From Eledone cirrhosa (Eukaryota > Mollusca > Cephalopoda > Octopoda > Eledonidae): a stretch of 64,000 nt of DNA. The stretch's first letter is position 1. Each line of letters starts with the position of its first letter. The notes beneath the pieces are model-generated. The model did no database searches and was not told where the DNA came from. It saw only the letters and a list, made by a program, of their open reading frames with translations. Of the stretch, positions 33,029 through 43,475 are shown one piece after another. The DNA lies in NCBI GenBank assembly GCA_964016885.1, contig OZ024747.1, positions 9,030,783-9,094,782 on the forward strand, read 5' to 3'. Position numbers and translations under genes: made by a program.

Positions 33029-33145
33029 AGTTCAAATCCCGCTGAGGTTGACTTTGTCTTTCATCCTTACGGAGTCGATAAAATAAAGTACCAGTAATGC
33101 ACTGATAATTGCTGGCCTTGTGCCAAAAAGTAGAAACAATTATTA
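33029..33145 (+). mobile_element. Young OR-like SINE, T-arm truncated
   Basis: Begins at TTCAAATCCCGC immediately after the duplicated flank and ends with the same tail and a third copy of ATTATTATAAGCTA. Confidence 0.92.
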
Positions 33146-34920
33146 TAAGCTAATGCTAGAAAGCATTGCAATGAATTTTTGTCATTCATATATTTCCTAT
33201 GTATCTTGTTTTTTGGGGGAGGAATCAAGAACACAGGCCATGGTTATTTATGACCAAAGGGGCGTTTAAATTATGTGATCTGAAGAAAGATTTGGCTGCT
33301 ATTTCTAGCAGTCAGGTCGACTACTTCGATGTCTCTCATTGGTTGGTTAAAACAATGTTCTTATAAAGAAGTGAAAGGCGGGGGTCTTAGTGGGGAAATA
33401 AAGCTTTCGTTTTTTTTATCTCCTTTTGGATCACATCCGTCTGTCTGTGTGTCGAATTATCTCCCTTTGGCGTGTTTACATCGTAAAATAAAAAAAAAAA
33501 AAACAGCCAAAGGATTGTTCCAAGGAACGGTTAGTATATAAATATATACACATACACACAGGTATATTTCATTATATATACCTGACATACATATATTTAT
33601 ATTCATATATGAAATACAGAGTAAGTGCATGCGTAAGTGATAGTATAGATTTATGCATTCTTATAATGCATGTTGCATATTGGTGCTAGTCTCTGTTTTT
33701 TCTTATAAAACTATCCTAAATGCAACAACAAATATGTATTTGCTTTTAATAGTATCGATTTATTTTGCATGTATTCATCTATGATCGATGTAAATCACTT
33801 TGTATTGTTATTAAGATTGTCTCTTGCAATATCTCTCTCTTCCGTTACTCCTGTCTGTCTGTATGATTCTATATTTCTCTCTGTCTCTATTTTTGTTTTC
33901 CTATCTTTCTCCTTCCTTACCTCATCGGTTTCTCTCTCACTAAATTATTACAAGAGTTAGTCGAACAGTTTTCTTAGAAGACAACAAAAACGAAAACATC
34001 CAACTTTTTATTTGTTGTAAATTTTAACATTGCCGTACCTTTCTGTTCCTCCCCATATATGTATGTTTCTACACATGTTTTGCTATTGAAAAATCGCTTT
34101 ATCAAGCAACAAGGGAGCTTCTTTACGGTTGTTCGAACTGCAAGAAATAGCAGCCAAATCTCCCTAAAATCACACCATACTATTTATAGCTATATATTGA
34201 CCTATGGCAAAACAACAAAACATATTTATTGTTGTAAGGGCAACGTCTATAAGATGCATTCTACATTAGGTTAACGGTTGTATATTGGACTATCACAACC
34301 TGTATAAGATATTTAGAACACCGTTTAAGCTTGTCTCAGCTGTCACTTCTATCCATAATGGCTTTTTAGAAACAATTAATCATACGTTTCTATGTAGTCG
34401 TTCTAAAATTATTTGACAGATGTTTTTTTCAACTGTAATTCACCAACTTTAACAAAGTTTCTCATATTTCAAAAGTTGTTTTGTCACCGGTAGACAACTT
34501 TTACGGTCAAGTCTATACTTAATAGGTTGGAATTACACCGAATTGGACACACATATATATATGCATAGATACTTACACATATCTACATATATATATGTAT
34601 CTATCTATCTATATATATATATAGACACATACATACACACACACACACGCACGCATATAAACCAAATTTGAGCCAAAAAAATATTTAATTGAAATTTTGA
34701 ATAATTATCTTGGGGAAGTTTTTACAAAAATTAAGTACAAACATTTAACGAGTGAACAAAAACGTGGCAAATAAAGAAATCTATGCCCCAGTGGCAAATA
34801 AATCGCAAAAAAAAAACAAAACCAAGAAACTAACAAAAACGTTGCAAATAAATAAATCTATATTTCTTTTAATGGCTAAAAAAAAGGGAATGTAAATTTG
34901 TTGGAATAGCCTCATACAGT
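33146..34920. other. No gene seen; two family X motifs and microsatellites
   Basis: The X core occurs at 33289-33310 (plus) and 34139-34160 (minus). CA/TA tracts occur near 33540 and 34552-34660. Open frames are short and domain-free. Confidence 0.55.
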
Positions 34921-35050
34921 GAAGCAGGTAAGTAGCACAAGTTAAGCAACAATAGCAGCAAGTCAGCAGTAGCAGCAGCTAGCAACAAGCAGTAAGCCAC
35001 CAAGTAAGCAGCAACTACAGCACGTAAGCAGCATCAGCAGCAAATCGGGC
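34921..35050 (+). repeat. AGCAGCAAGT-rich degenerate repeat
   Basis: AAGCAGCAA/GTAAGCAGCA units with interruptions. No coding call. Confidence 0.75.
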
Positions 35051-35924
35051 GGTAAAATTGGATATCGCCATTATCTTTTCATGATTTCCGTTGTTTAAAA
35101 TGCTTCTACACACATATTTTAATATTTCACATGGCGAAGATTGATATTTGCAAAGCAGTGTTATATTTTATAATACAAATGTCTTTACATGTATATTCAG
35201 TACTTCCCTCGACCTCACAGGTCTTGGTGGGTTGTCTTAACACTTGAATGCAGGTCGTTTCGCTTTCTAAACCCAGCTGAACTTAATTACCAAGCAATCC
35301 CTGACTCGACTCAATTCTGTAATCAGCTGAAATGTTCAGGGTTATTGGGATGGGACCAGATGGTCTTACTGTTTGCTCTATTGGCAAAGAGGTAGATGTT
35401 TCGTTTGGGACCCCATAGTTAATGACTCTTTTCCTCATCCACACATTCTGGAATACTGCTATAAAGGTGAGGGTCACTGATTCAATAACCGAACAGAATA
35501 ACATTCTGAAATACAAGGCAAACTAACTTTGTCACTTTATGGTGTTCGAGATATTTGGGGGAGCTGTGTAGCTGACATCGAATATCCTGTCATTGTTGGC
35601 GGCTCGCCTTGCCGAGGTATCAGGTGATGCTAGCGAAAGTGCTTGGTTACTCCAGCGCCCTAGTCTCACTATCCCCCGCGACAACGCTGCGAGTGTGTTG
35701 TCTTGCTTGAAAAAATTATTAGAGGGAAGCTTGTGGTATCTGATTGAGTGTGTAGGTCTTCTCTTTCATTTATTATCCCCCTTTTTTCTGGGACCCTATA
35801 TATGATGACAGATGACCTACCACTGACTCACTCGTCAACACCGAGAGAGAGGCCTGTTAGTACACTATTTAATACCCTTCGCAGCCAGCGGCTCCGATTG
35901 TGAGCACAATATATGCATCATTAT
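35051..35924. other. No gene supported; GC-richer than surroundings
   Basis: 35200-35880 is less AT-rich and not obviously repetitive. Small open frames on both strands have no domain I recognise. It could be an exon-bearing or unrecognised repeat region. Confidence 0.4.
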
Positions 35925-36037
35925 TCAAATCCCGTCGAGGTTAACTTTGCCTTTCATCCTTACGGGGTCGATAAAATAAAGTACCAGTAATGCACTATGA
36001 TAATTGCTGGCCTTGTGCAAAAAGTAGAAACAATTAT
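35925..36037 (+). mobile_element. Young OR-like SINE, T-arm truncated
   Basis: Starts TTCAAATCCCGTCGAGG and runs to GCTGGCCTTGTGC and AGAAACAATTATTT. The head is absent. Confidence 0.9.
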
Positions 36038-36384
36038 TTAATGTGTGTGTTGCTTATGTATATTAAGTTAATGTTTTAACCTTTTATGTACACTAGTATT
36101 TAAAACATACTTCAGAGTATGTGTGTGTATATATATAGATGTAAAAAATGGGGAGATAAAATAGATAGAAAGTTACCTGATTTTACTTCAATGTCCCAAC
36201 TGCAGTTTCACCGAGTCGTGTGCAGCTATGGTGCATCTATAGCTGTGAGGCCAACGGCTTTTCAAGAGATCACCATATATATAATATATGTATACTAGCA
36301 TAATACCTATAAAAAATGATGGGTTTTATTATAAAAACATATTTAATTTAATAATTCCTTGATTACAACATTCTATGTAAATAT
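36038..36384. other. No gene seen
   Basis: Contains short TA tracts. No recognised element. Confidence 0.5.
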
Positions 36385-36545
36385 GCCTGGAGATTCAGCT
36401 GGACCAGTTGGAGACGGTTGCTTCTGACAAGACCCACTGGAAGGAGTGTCTTGGGACTCTGTCCCCACAACCTTTGCAGGAATAAGTGGGCGAAGAAGAA
36501 GGGTCTTTGATAGTGAAAAGGTTGGGAACCACTGTTTTAGGCATA
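36385..36545 (+). mobile_element. RTE-like LINE 3' tail plus hAT end
   Basis: AGATTCAGCTGGACCAGTTG, GAGACGGTTGCTTCTGACAA and AATAAGTGGGCGAAGAAGAA match the 3' tail of the LINE at 8690-8830. AAAGGTTGGGAACCACTG at 36517-36534 is a hAT-type end. Confidence 0.75.
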
Positions 36546-36589
36546 CATTATCCAACGTGTGTGTGCATATATTTAAGACAGATTATGAT

Positions 36590-36640
36590 TTGGGGAATAT
36601 TGGGCTGCTATTTCTAGCAAGACGATCGACTGCAGTTGTG
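36590..36640 (+). repeat. Family X core
   Basis: GGGCTGCTATTTCTAGCAAG is followed by the palindromic ACGATCGACTGC. Confidence 0.65.
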
Positions 36641-36647
36641 ATGACTT

Positions 36648-36765
36648 ATTCAAATCCCGCCGAGGTTAACTTTGCCTTTCATCCTTACAGGGTCGATAAA
36701 ATAAACTACCAGTAATGTACTGGGTATTTGCTGGCCTTGTGCCTAAAGTAGAAACAGTTATATAT
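36648..36765 (+). mobile_element. Young OR-like SINE, T-arm truncated
   Basis: Starts TTCAAATCCCGCCGAGG and continues to GCTGGCCTTGTGCCTAAAG. The head is absent. Confidence 0.9.
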
Positions 36766-37431
36766 AATCGTAAATGTTGCTTTTTGGAAGTTTTTTTTTA
36801 AGCAAGAGTCTTTACTCTATATATGGGCTGATGCTTCCACTAGTACTAATGCACCTAGTTATTTAAATAAAATCTTTATAGAGACTATTTTAATTAGTCT
36901 GTTGTTAATTAATGATGTTATCAGTTACACCATCACCCATCAAGACTCAATAACAATTATTACAATCATGATGATTATTATTATTGTTGTTGTTGTTATC
37001 ATTATAAATGAAGAAATAAAGAAACTATTATTATTATGATAAGATAGAATGTCACCACTATCCTAGTTGTAGAGAAAGATTATCTTAGCTATCTACTCAT
37101 TATACTTAATTTACTAGCTGTTCACTTTAGAAGTATCTATTATTTATGTTTAAAATCATCATCATTTGTTATATAACGAAATTAGTGTTAACTTTGACCT
37201 GTATATCTGCATATTACACCCATATGACTCCATCAGTAGTTAAGAGTACATAGATAGATGGAACCTATTAATATGACATACCTTTCAGAAGCCTGTACCA
37301 ATTAAACCAAAGTTAGAATGGTTATTAATCATTCTTTAAATCTCCAAAGTGAAACAAAGCTACTATATTACCAACTACCTCTAGTTTTAAACCATCATAA
37401 GTCTAACAGTAGGTTAAATGGTTAAGCCATT
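36766..37431. other. No gene seen
   Basis: AT-rich with ATT/GTT triplet tracts near 36975. Confidence 0.5.
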
Positions 37432-37899
37432 TGATACCAAACTGCCTGAAACTCTGTCATTCTACAATATAAAACTGTTTATTTTAAAGTGTTTATATTT
37501 ATCTAAAAACCATCTAACATAATTTAGGCACAAGACCAAACATTTTAGAGGAGGGGAAAAGTTGATTAAATTGACTCTAGTGCGTTACTGGTACTTTCTT
37601 TTATCGACCTCATAAGGATGAAAGGCAAAGCTAACCTTGGCAGGATATAAACTCAGAATGTAAAGAGACGTAACTATATGCCACAAATTATGTTGTCAGA
37701 TGCTCTACCAATACTGCCAATCCACTACCCTCTTGTAACATAATTTAATACAAAAGCATTTGTTATGTTCCAAACACCAGCTTAATAATGAGAACATTAG
37801 TTATATTAGTGAATCGCTTCAAATTCTTGATTAGTTTTTAAATTAATTGGAAATCATAGACAGTTTCTTTCATTATAAATATGTGAATGAAAAGGTTAA
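37432..37899 (-). mobile_element. MITE family 1 split by a SINE
   Basis: The left end GGTTAAGCCATTTGATACC and right end GTGAATGAAAAGGTTAA are family 1 ends with TTAA. The interior CAACATAATTT position is where the SINE sits. Confidence 0.85.
37527..37735 (-). mobile_element. OR-like SINE, long subfamily, 12-bp target duplication
   Basis: It is complete on the minus strand, from head (GGATTGGCAGTATTGGTAGA) to tail (TTGGTCTTGTGCC). It is flanked by TAACATAATTTA at 37515-37526 and 37736-37747. Confidence 0.9.
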
Positions 37900-37997
37900 C
37901 AAAGCTGGAATAATGGAGTGTGTTGCAGCAATATCCAGTTATATTTGATAAGATAAAGTTATAAGAGCTATTATTAACCACAACTGTTTTGTTATTG

Positions 37998-38406
37998 TTA
38001 ACTCTTAAAATATCTAAAAATAAGTTTGTCAATTGAAGTGTTTATACTAGTGGACAGATTGTTGTGAAAATCTATTGTAAACTAAAGACTTTTTTATGTG
38101 ATCCAGTGATGGTGCTGTTTGCTTCTTTTCAAATTTGCCTTTCTAATGCATTTCGTGCATGGCTAAGTGTTGGACTCGTGATCATAACATCATGGGTTGA
38201 ATTCCTGGAACAGGCTGCATGTCGTGTTCTTGAGCAAGATGCTTCATTTTACATTGTATCTTGTTAGAGTATTGAGACATCTATCATTAAAACACCCAAG
38301 AGATTGTTTATGAAACACAACCTAATGGGAGGTTAACTAAACATGTATAAGTGTGAGCTGTAAACTACATGTGCAGTCTTATGCTCTAAAGGATGTTAAG
38401 AGTTGA
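37998..38406 (-). mobile_element. MITE family 2 containing a tRNA-derived SINE
   Basis: It opens GTTAACTCTTAAAATATC and ends AAAGGATGTTAAGAGTTG. Between about 38150 and 38370 is a SINE with GTGCATGGCTAAGTGTTGGA (A box), GGGTTGAATTCC (B box) and TTGAGCAAGATGCTTC. The SINE is family 2-like. Confidence 0.75.
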
Positions 38407-39206
38407 TAGCTCTTATAAATTTGCCTTATTCTTAATTTTTTTATCGAATTTGTTTTTTATTCTAAGTTTATTTTTTAATTTTATATTTTTAGATCTGTTG
38501 GTGAAGAGATGAGACCAAACAACCAACTGCTGTTTTGACAAGAATTCCTCTTGAAAGATAATTTCTCTTTATATAAATACACACATATATCCACTTAAAA
38601 TTATTTGGTGGACTTGCAGAAAATACAAAAAATTGGTATGATTTTACCGTATACTGCTATGTCTTTGAAAACTAATGCTGTTAAGAAAAGAAGAAAGACA
38701 TTACCAAAGTTTTTTGCCTTCAAATTTTACCCAAGTGATGTATCACTGGATAAATGAATGACCATGGAGGAGTCCTACCAGGGAGTTTAACTAGCCTTTT
38801 AATTCTTGCTGTGTCTTGAAAACAAATTTCATTACATTTTTATTTTCAAATGGGACGAACAGTTGTAAGCATTAGTCTTGAAATATTTTTGGTTGAAAAA
38901 GTATAAACAAGATTTTGGAGAATCTTAATTCAAAGGATGAAGTTATTAAGAAAATGAATTGGATTTATAAGTAAATATTAGAAATATATATATATATATA
39001 TACATACATACACACACACACACACTTGTATAGACATACATGTGTATGTGTAAACATATATATGAATATATGTATATTTATGTGTGTGAAAAGAGAAAGG
39101 ACAATCTACTAACAGTTAATCATATATAGTAGTATTTTTTTTAAATACAAATTATTAGTAACTGTCAATAGTTCTTATTTGCTTTAAAATTTAAGCATTA
39201 AAAATT
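38407..39206. other. 5' flank of second zinc-finger gene
   Basis: TTTAATTTTATATTTTTAG ending at 38492 is a possible splice acceptor. A TA/CA microsatellite lies at 38985-39075. The region is probably 5' untranslated or intronic. No promoter is identified. Confidence 0.45.
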
Positions 39207-40697
39207 ATGGATAAAAACCTGTCACCAAAACCATTTCCTTGTGACTTGTGTGGAGAGAGTTTTTCACGCCGCAGTACTATGCTGCAACATAAACGCACTC
39301 ACACTGGTGAAAAACCTTTCCATTGTGAAATCTGTTCAAAAGGATTTACACGACCATACACCCTTCAAAAACATCGTCGCTGCCACACGGGCGAAAAGCC
39401 ATTTTCCTGTGACATTTGTGGTCGTAATTTTTCTCGCAGCAGTACTTTGCATGAACACAAGAGAACACATGCCGGTGACAAACCGTTCCAATGTGATATT
39501 TGTAGGGACAACTTTTCACGACGGAGCACGTTACTTCAACACCACCGCACGCATTCTGGTGAGAAACCATTTCCCTGCGACGTTTGTGGGAAGAAGTTCA
39601 CGCGTCGATATACTTTGCAGAAGCATGCAAGAGATCACACACGTGAAGCTCCATATCATTGTGAAATATGCGGGTGTCGATTCGCTCGGCCATTCGCTCT
39701 TCAGAAACATCGCCGCTCACATACAGGCGAGAAACGATTCCATTGTGATGTATGTGGGGAGAGTTTTTCTCGGAGAAGCAACTTGCATGTTCACCAAAGG
39801 ACCCACACTGGAGAGAAGCCATTCAGTTGTTCGTTGTGTGGTAAAAGCTTTTCTCGTAGAAGCAATCTACAAGTGCACATACGCAGTCACTCAGGTATTA
39901 AACCATACTGTTGTGAGTACTGCAGTAAACGGTTTGTTCGAAGTGGCACTCTCTTAGAACATAAACGCATTCACACAGGAGAGAAAGCTTCATTCCAAAA
40001 CTTTAATCCACCTCCTCCTCCTCCTCAAGTTGCCATCAATACAACTACTGTTGTTAGCCACAACAACAATGCTGACAAGAACAATAGTTGTGTAATGAAA
40101 AGTTCAATTGATGACAGCCACAAAGAATTTGTTTTCAACACTAACAGCAGCAACAACAACAATAATGATGTTACCATGGGAAACGGCAAACAGTTTGCCT
40201 ACAACATTATTACAGCTGCTGCTAACAACACTTTTCAGAATGCTAATGGAGATGACAACTCTCATAACGAGGCAATTATTGCAACAGATAACAATATGCA
40301 ATTCAATCAACAAAGGCTAACTACCACTACAACTGATGGGTCTATGTTGCACTGTAGCAACTGTGGAAAGCCGTACGCCCAGTGTTGCCATGTGCAGCAC
40401 CAGCAGTTATTGCTGCAAAGGGGAGCAACCTATTTACAGTCGCAAGCCAGGACCCGGTTATCAGCTTTGGTGACAGCCAGAAAATGGCTTGAACCTCCGA
40501 CTGTGATAGTAGCTGCTTCTACCACTGCAAACCAGACCCCTATGCCCCCTAATGCTGCAGCTACAGCTATAGCTTATTCAGAACCTTCCAAAACAGGCCT
40601 TCAACAAAATCTCGCTGCAGAGAGCCTGCCACCTACAGCTTGTAATACATTGGTAGTTGTACAACCACCAACTGCTTGCCCCATTATGGAAACCTGA
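39207..40697 (+). CDS. C2H2 zinc-finger protein, nine fingers
   Basis: This is a 496-aa probable nuclear DNA-binding regulator in one exon. An in-frame TAA 15 bases upstream supports the start. Nine CX2CX12HX3H fingers lie at 10-32, 38-60, 66-88, 94-116, 122-144, 150-172, 178-200, 206-228 and 234-256. Linkers are TGEKP-like, except TREAP between fingers 5 and 6 and SGIKP between 8 and 9. Every recognition helix has Arg at -1. The fingers begin almost at the N-terminus, leaving no room for an N-terminal effector domain. The tail from 257 has a Pro run, Asn/Thr/Ala-rich low complexity and a small Cys/His cluster at 382-398 (CSNCGKPYAQCCHVQH). It ends in an Ala/Pro/Thr-rich region. Function beyond DNA binding is not known. 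It lies in the same orientation as the six-finger gene about 21.6 kb upstream, but the finger types differ, so it is not a recent tandem copy. Confidence 0.95.
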   Translation: MDKNLSPKPFPCDLCGESFSRRSTMLQHKRTHTGEKPFHCEICSKGFTRPYTLQKHRRCHTGEKPFSCDICGRNFSRSSTLHEHKRTHAGDKPFQCDICRDNFSRRSTLLQHHRTHSGEKPFPCDVCGKKFTRRYTLQKHARDHTREAPYHCEICGCRFARPFALQKHRRSHTGEKRFHCDVCGESFSRRSNLHVHQRTHTGEKPFSCSLCGKSFSRRSNLQVHIRSHSGIKPYCCEYCSKRFVRSGTLLEHKRIHTGEKASFQNFNPPPPPPQVAINTTTVVSHNNNADKNNSCVMKSSIDDSHKEFVFNTNSSNNNNNDVTMGNGKQFAYNIITAAANNTFQNANGDDNSHNEAIIATDNNMQFNQQRLTTTTTDGSMLHCSNCGKPYAQCCHVQHQQLLLQRGATYLQSQARTRLSALVTARKWLEPPTVIVAASTTANQTPMPPNAAATAIAYSEPSKTGLQQNLAAESLPPTACNTLVVVQPPTACPIMET

Positions 40698-41140
40698 ATG
40701 TTCCACAGCTCAACTGAACTGAACTGCTCTGAGCCTCTCTGAAACTTGGTGAGATAGATAGATATCCACCAACTTGTAAAGTTGGTAAATATTATATGCA
40801 AATACAGCGATGATAGACAATCTCATGTTCTAAATTGTTAAAAATATTCCAGTAATGAAGAAAGAAAAAAAGAAAAAAAAATCAAATGAAAGTTTTAACA
40901 AGGACAAAAACCAATGGGTGACTGTTTTTCTTCTTCAAGTTATAATTGAAGTTGTATTTGGCTAATCTATTTTTGTTTCAACTTTATAATAATAATTATT
41001 ATTTATAATTATAATAATAATTATTATTATTATTATTACTTGTTTTGATTTGCATATGAAAAGAAGGGTTTTCTATTTAGATACACTTATAATTTCCACT
41101 TGTTATACACATCAACCTCTCACCCAACTTATACACACAC
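40698..41140. other. 3' flank of second zinc-finger gene
   Basis: AT-rich with an ATTATT/AATAAT self-complementary tract at 40985-41038. No clear polyadenylation signal. Confidence 0.5.
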
Positions 41141-41221
41141 ACACTATATATATATGTATGTATGTGTGTATATCCCTTTCCATTTCCCAAGATATGTGTA
41201 CGTCTGTTTGGCCATTCATTT

Positions 41222-41380
41222 GTTACACCTGGCACCTATACATGTGCATGCTCTGACACTGTTGCATGTGTGTACATACATACAGCGTACTATTGCACAT
41301 GTTACACCTGGCACCTATACATGTGCATGCTCTGACACTGTTGCATGTGTGCACATACGTACAGCATACTGCTGGACGTG
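41222..41380 (+). repeat. 79-bp tandem duplication
   Basis: GTTACACCTGGCACCTATAC through GACACTGTTGCATGTGTG is repeated once with few differences. Confidence 0.92.
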
Positions 41381-41439
41381 GGAAGCTCTGCCACTGGTTA
41401 CATGTTTGCATTACACTTCTTGTATGCACAGCTCTACTA

Positions 41440-41692
41440 GCACACACATCTATCTATCTATATATTTATATATATGTATATATGTGTATGTATTTATATT
41501 TATATATGCACATAACATATATGTATATATAAGTATTTATATTAATATGTACACATAACATATATATATATATATAAAATATTTATATATATACATAGCA
41601 TATATATATATATATATATATTATTTATATATACACATAACATACGTATGTATATATATATATAAATATATATATATATATTTATACGTAAT
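41440..41692. repeat. TA/TATTTATA/CACATAACATA compound microsatellite
   Basis: About four rounds of a higher-order unit containing ACACATAACATA. Confidence 0.92.
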
Positions 41693-41707
41693 ACAATTTT
41701 TATTGAT

Positions 41708-41797
41708 GGTGGCTGGTTACTTCAAAGATTCCCTGAGATTATTGACTGTTTTGATGAGTCAGTAATGTTGATGAAGCTTTGAAGTAAACCATCACCC
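41708..41797. repeat. Stem-loop of about 25-bp imperfect arms
   Basis: GGTTACTTCAAAG and CTTTGAAGTAAACC pair, with outer GATGGT and ACCATC also complementary. Confidence 0.75.
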
Positions 41798-42447
41798 TTT
41801 ATACCAATTATATGTATGTGTGTATGTTGCTTCTATACACAGTGCATGTTTAAGGTGGTTATAATATATAAACACATACAACAACCAGTTATGTCTTAGG
41901 ATTTCACAAAGTCTTGTTTCTCCATTGTAAGTGCATTCGAAATATATTTTTTCGTTTTCTCTCTCTTTGCACTTCAACCTTTTACTTTGTGATATTAATA
42001 TTTTGGTAGGCATGGTGAGTATATTATGTCTACAGATACTTAGGTTGTTTATATCCCATTAGTTTCACTACTTTCCCTATTATCTCCTCTCTCTCTCTCT
42101 CTCTCTCCTATCTCACCTTTCTACATATTTCTTTCTTCCTCATACACTCTAATCTAACAAAACATATTTCAGAGTGTGTGTGTGTGTGTGTATTACCATC
42201 TCCAAATTGAATTTAAATTTTTTAAACATTTTCCTTAAAGAAAATCAAAATAATGTCCACTTTTGATTGGTTGTTGATGAATTTTGTTTCAGTTTTGTAT
42301 TGGTCTGGCTTAGGAGATGTCAACATTTCTTTGTGGTGTTAAATCTTAAAAGCAATTGTGCTGATATGATATTAGCACACACATGTGTGTGTATGTGTAT
42401 ATATGTATGAATATATATATATATATATATACACACACATGCGTATA

Positions 42448-42492
<45 letters not shown>

Positions 42493-42865
42493 GTACATGC
42501 ATACATATATTAAAACTTATCAAAACCAAACTCATTCTGAATAATAACATTGAATAATCCACTACTCTAATAGTTTCTTGGGAAATCACACACTCATGCA
42601 CACCCACCCCACAGAATGTGCCTCAAGTGCTGATCAGAGAAACATGGTGTCCTATTTAAACTATTATTTGCAGTGGCTTGCCATTACCCATTCATGTTGT
42701 CCTTGTTTAGGTAGCAACCCAGGTCAGCTCTGATCAAATAGATCTATAATCAAAGGCACGCTGGTATTTCAGTCATAATCCTCCTCTCTCTTTCTATATT
42801 TCGGTCTACAATTGTTTCTTTGTTTATTTTTTGTTTTTTTTTAAGATGGTAGATTGTATTTGAGG
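41798..42865. other. No gene seen; microsatellite at 42380-42505
   Basis: Contains CT-rich and GT-rich tracts and a TA/CA microsatellite. A minus-strand open frame through it is an artefact. Confidence 0.55.
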
Positions 42866-42910
42866 TTTTTTTTGCTGTTATTTTTAGCAAGTCAAGCGAC
42901 TACATAGAGG
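42866..42910 (+). repeat. Family X core
   Basis: TTTTTTTGCTGTTATTTTTAG followed by CAAGTCAAGCGACTACAT. Confidence 0.6.
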
Positions 42911-43129
42911 CTCCTTCACTGGTCCATCTCTTGTAAATGTGATAGATATTCTGGAAGTGAATATTAGATGAGTTGTATTGCACATTCATGCAACATAGGA
43001 TGTGGGTTGTGAATATGATTAGGGCTTTGTATTTGGAGAGTTCATCTCCAAGGAGCAAGCAACCCTGGCAAAATGCTTTGTGGAAGATCAGCAGTCTCCA
43101 CTTGCTGTGCCACAAATGTTGTCTAAGGC
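42911..43129. other. No gene seen
   Basis: Mixed DNA; possible X-family continuation. Confidence 0.4.
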
Positions 43130-43262
43130 AAAGGCTGATACAGCTTTCTGGAACAGTGTTAAATAAAGTGTTACTGAAGGGAAACCACCTGATTCACAAA
43201 TTGAATTCATGATCTTGTAATCATGAGCTGAACACCCTAACCACTAAGCCATGAGCCTTCAT
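43130..43262 (-). mobile_element. tRNA-derived SINE head
   Basis: On the minus strand GGCTCATGGCTTAGTGGTTA is an A-box-like start and GATCATGAATTCAATTTGTG a decayed B box. Confidence 0.7.
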
Positions 43263-43350
43263 ATATATATAACGAAGGAAGTGTGGTAAGTAACCAGGTG
43301 GAGCATAACGCACCAGAGTACTTGATACTTTGGGTAGTAGAGTGGGTGAT

Positions 43351-43475
43351 AGGAAAAGAGTCATGACCCCGACGGCAGAGCTCAAGCCATTTTGACAGCT
43401 ATTTCTGGACTACAGTCCAGAAATAGCCGTCGACAACGGATTGAGCTCTGCCTTTGGGGTCATGACTCTTTTCCT
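43351..43475. repeat. Near-perfect 125-bp palindrome
   Basis: AGGAAAAGAGTCATGACCCC at the left is exactly mirrored by GGGGTCATGACTCTTTTCCT at the right. Pairing continues through GGCAGAGCTCAA and TTGAGCTCTGCC to the centre CTGGACTACAGTCCAG. The arms are about 62 bp with a few mismatches. Confidence 0.92.

Noticed and set aside
35283..35805. Small frames in the GC-richer interval
   Set aside because: 70-77 codons, no domain, no conserved context; kept only as an unassigned region.
39241..39957. Second long frame overlapping the nine-finger gene
   Set aside because: It is the +1 shadow of the zinc-finger coding sequence and shows no own domain.
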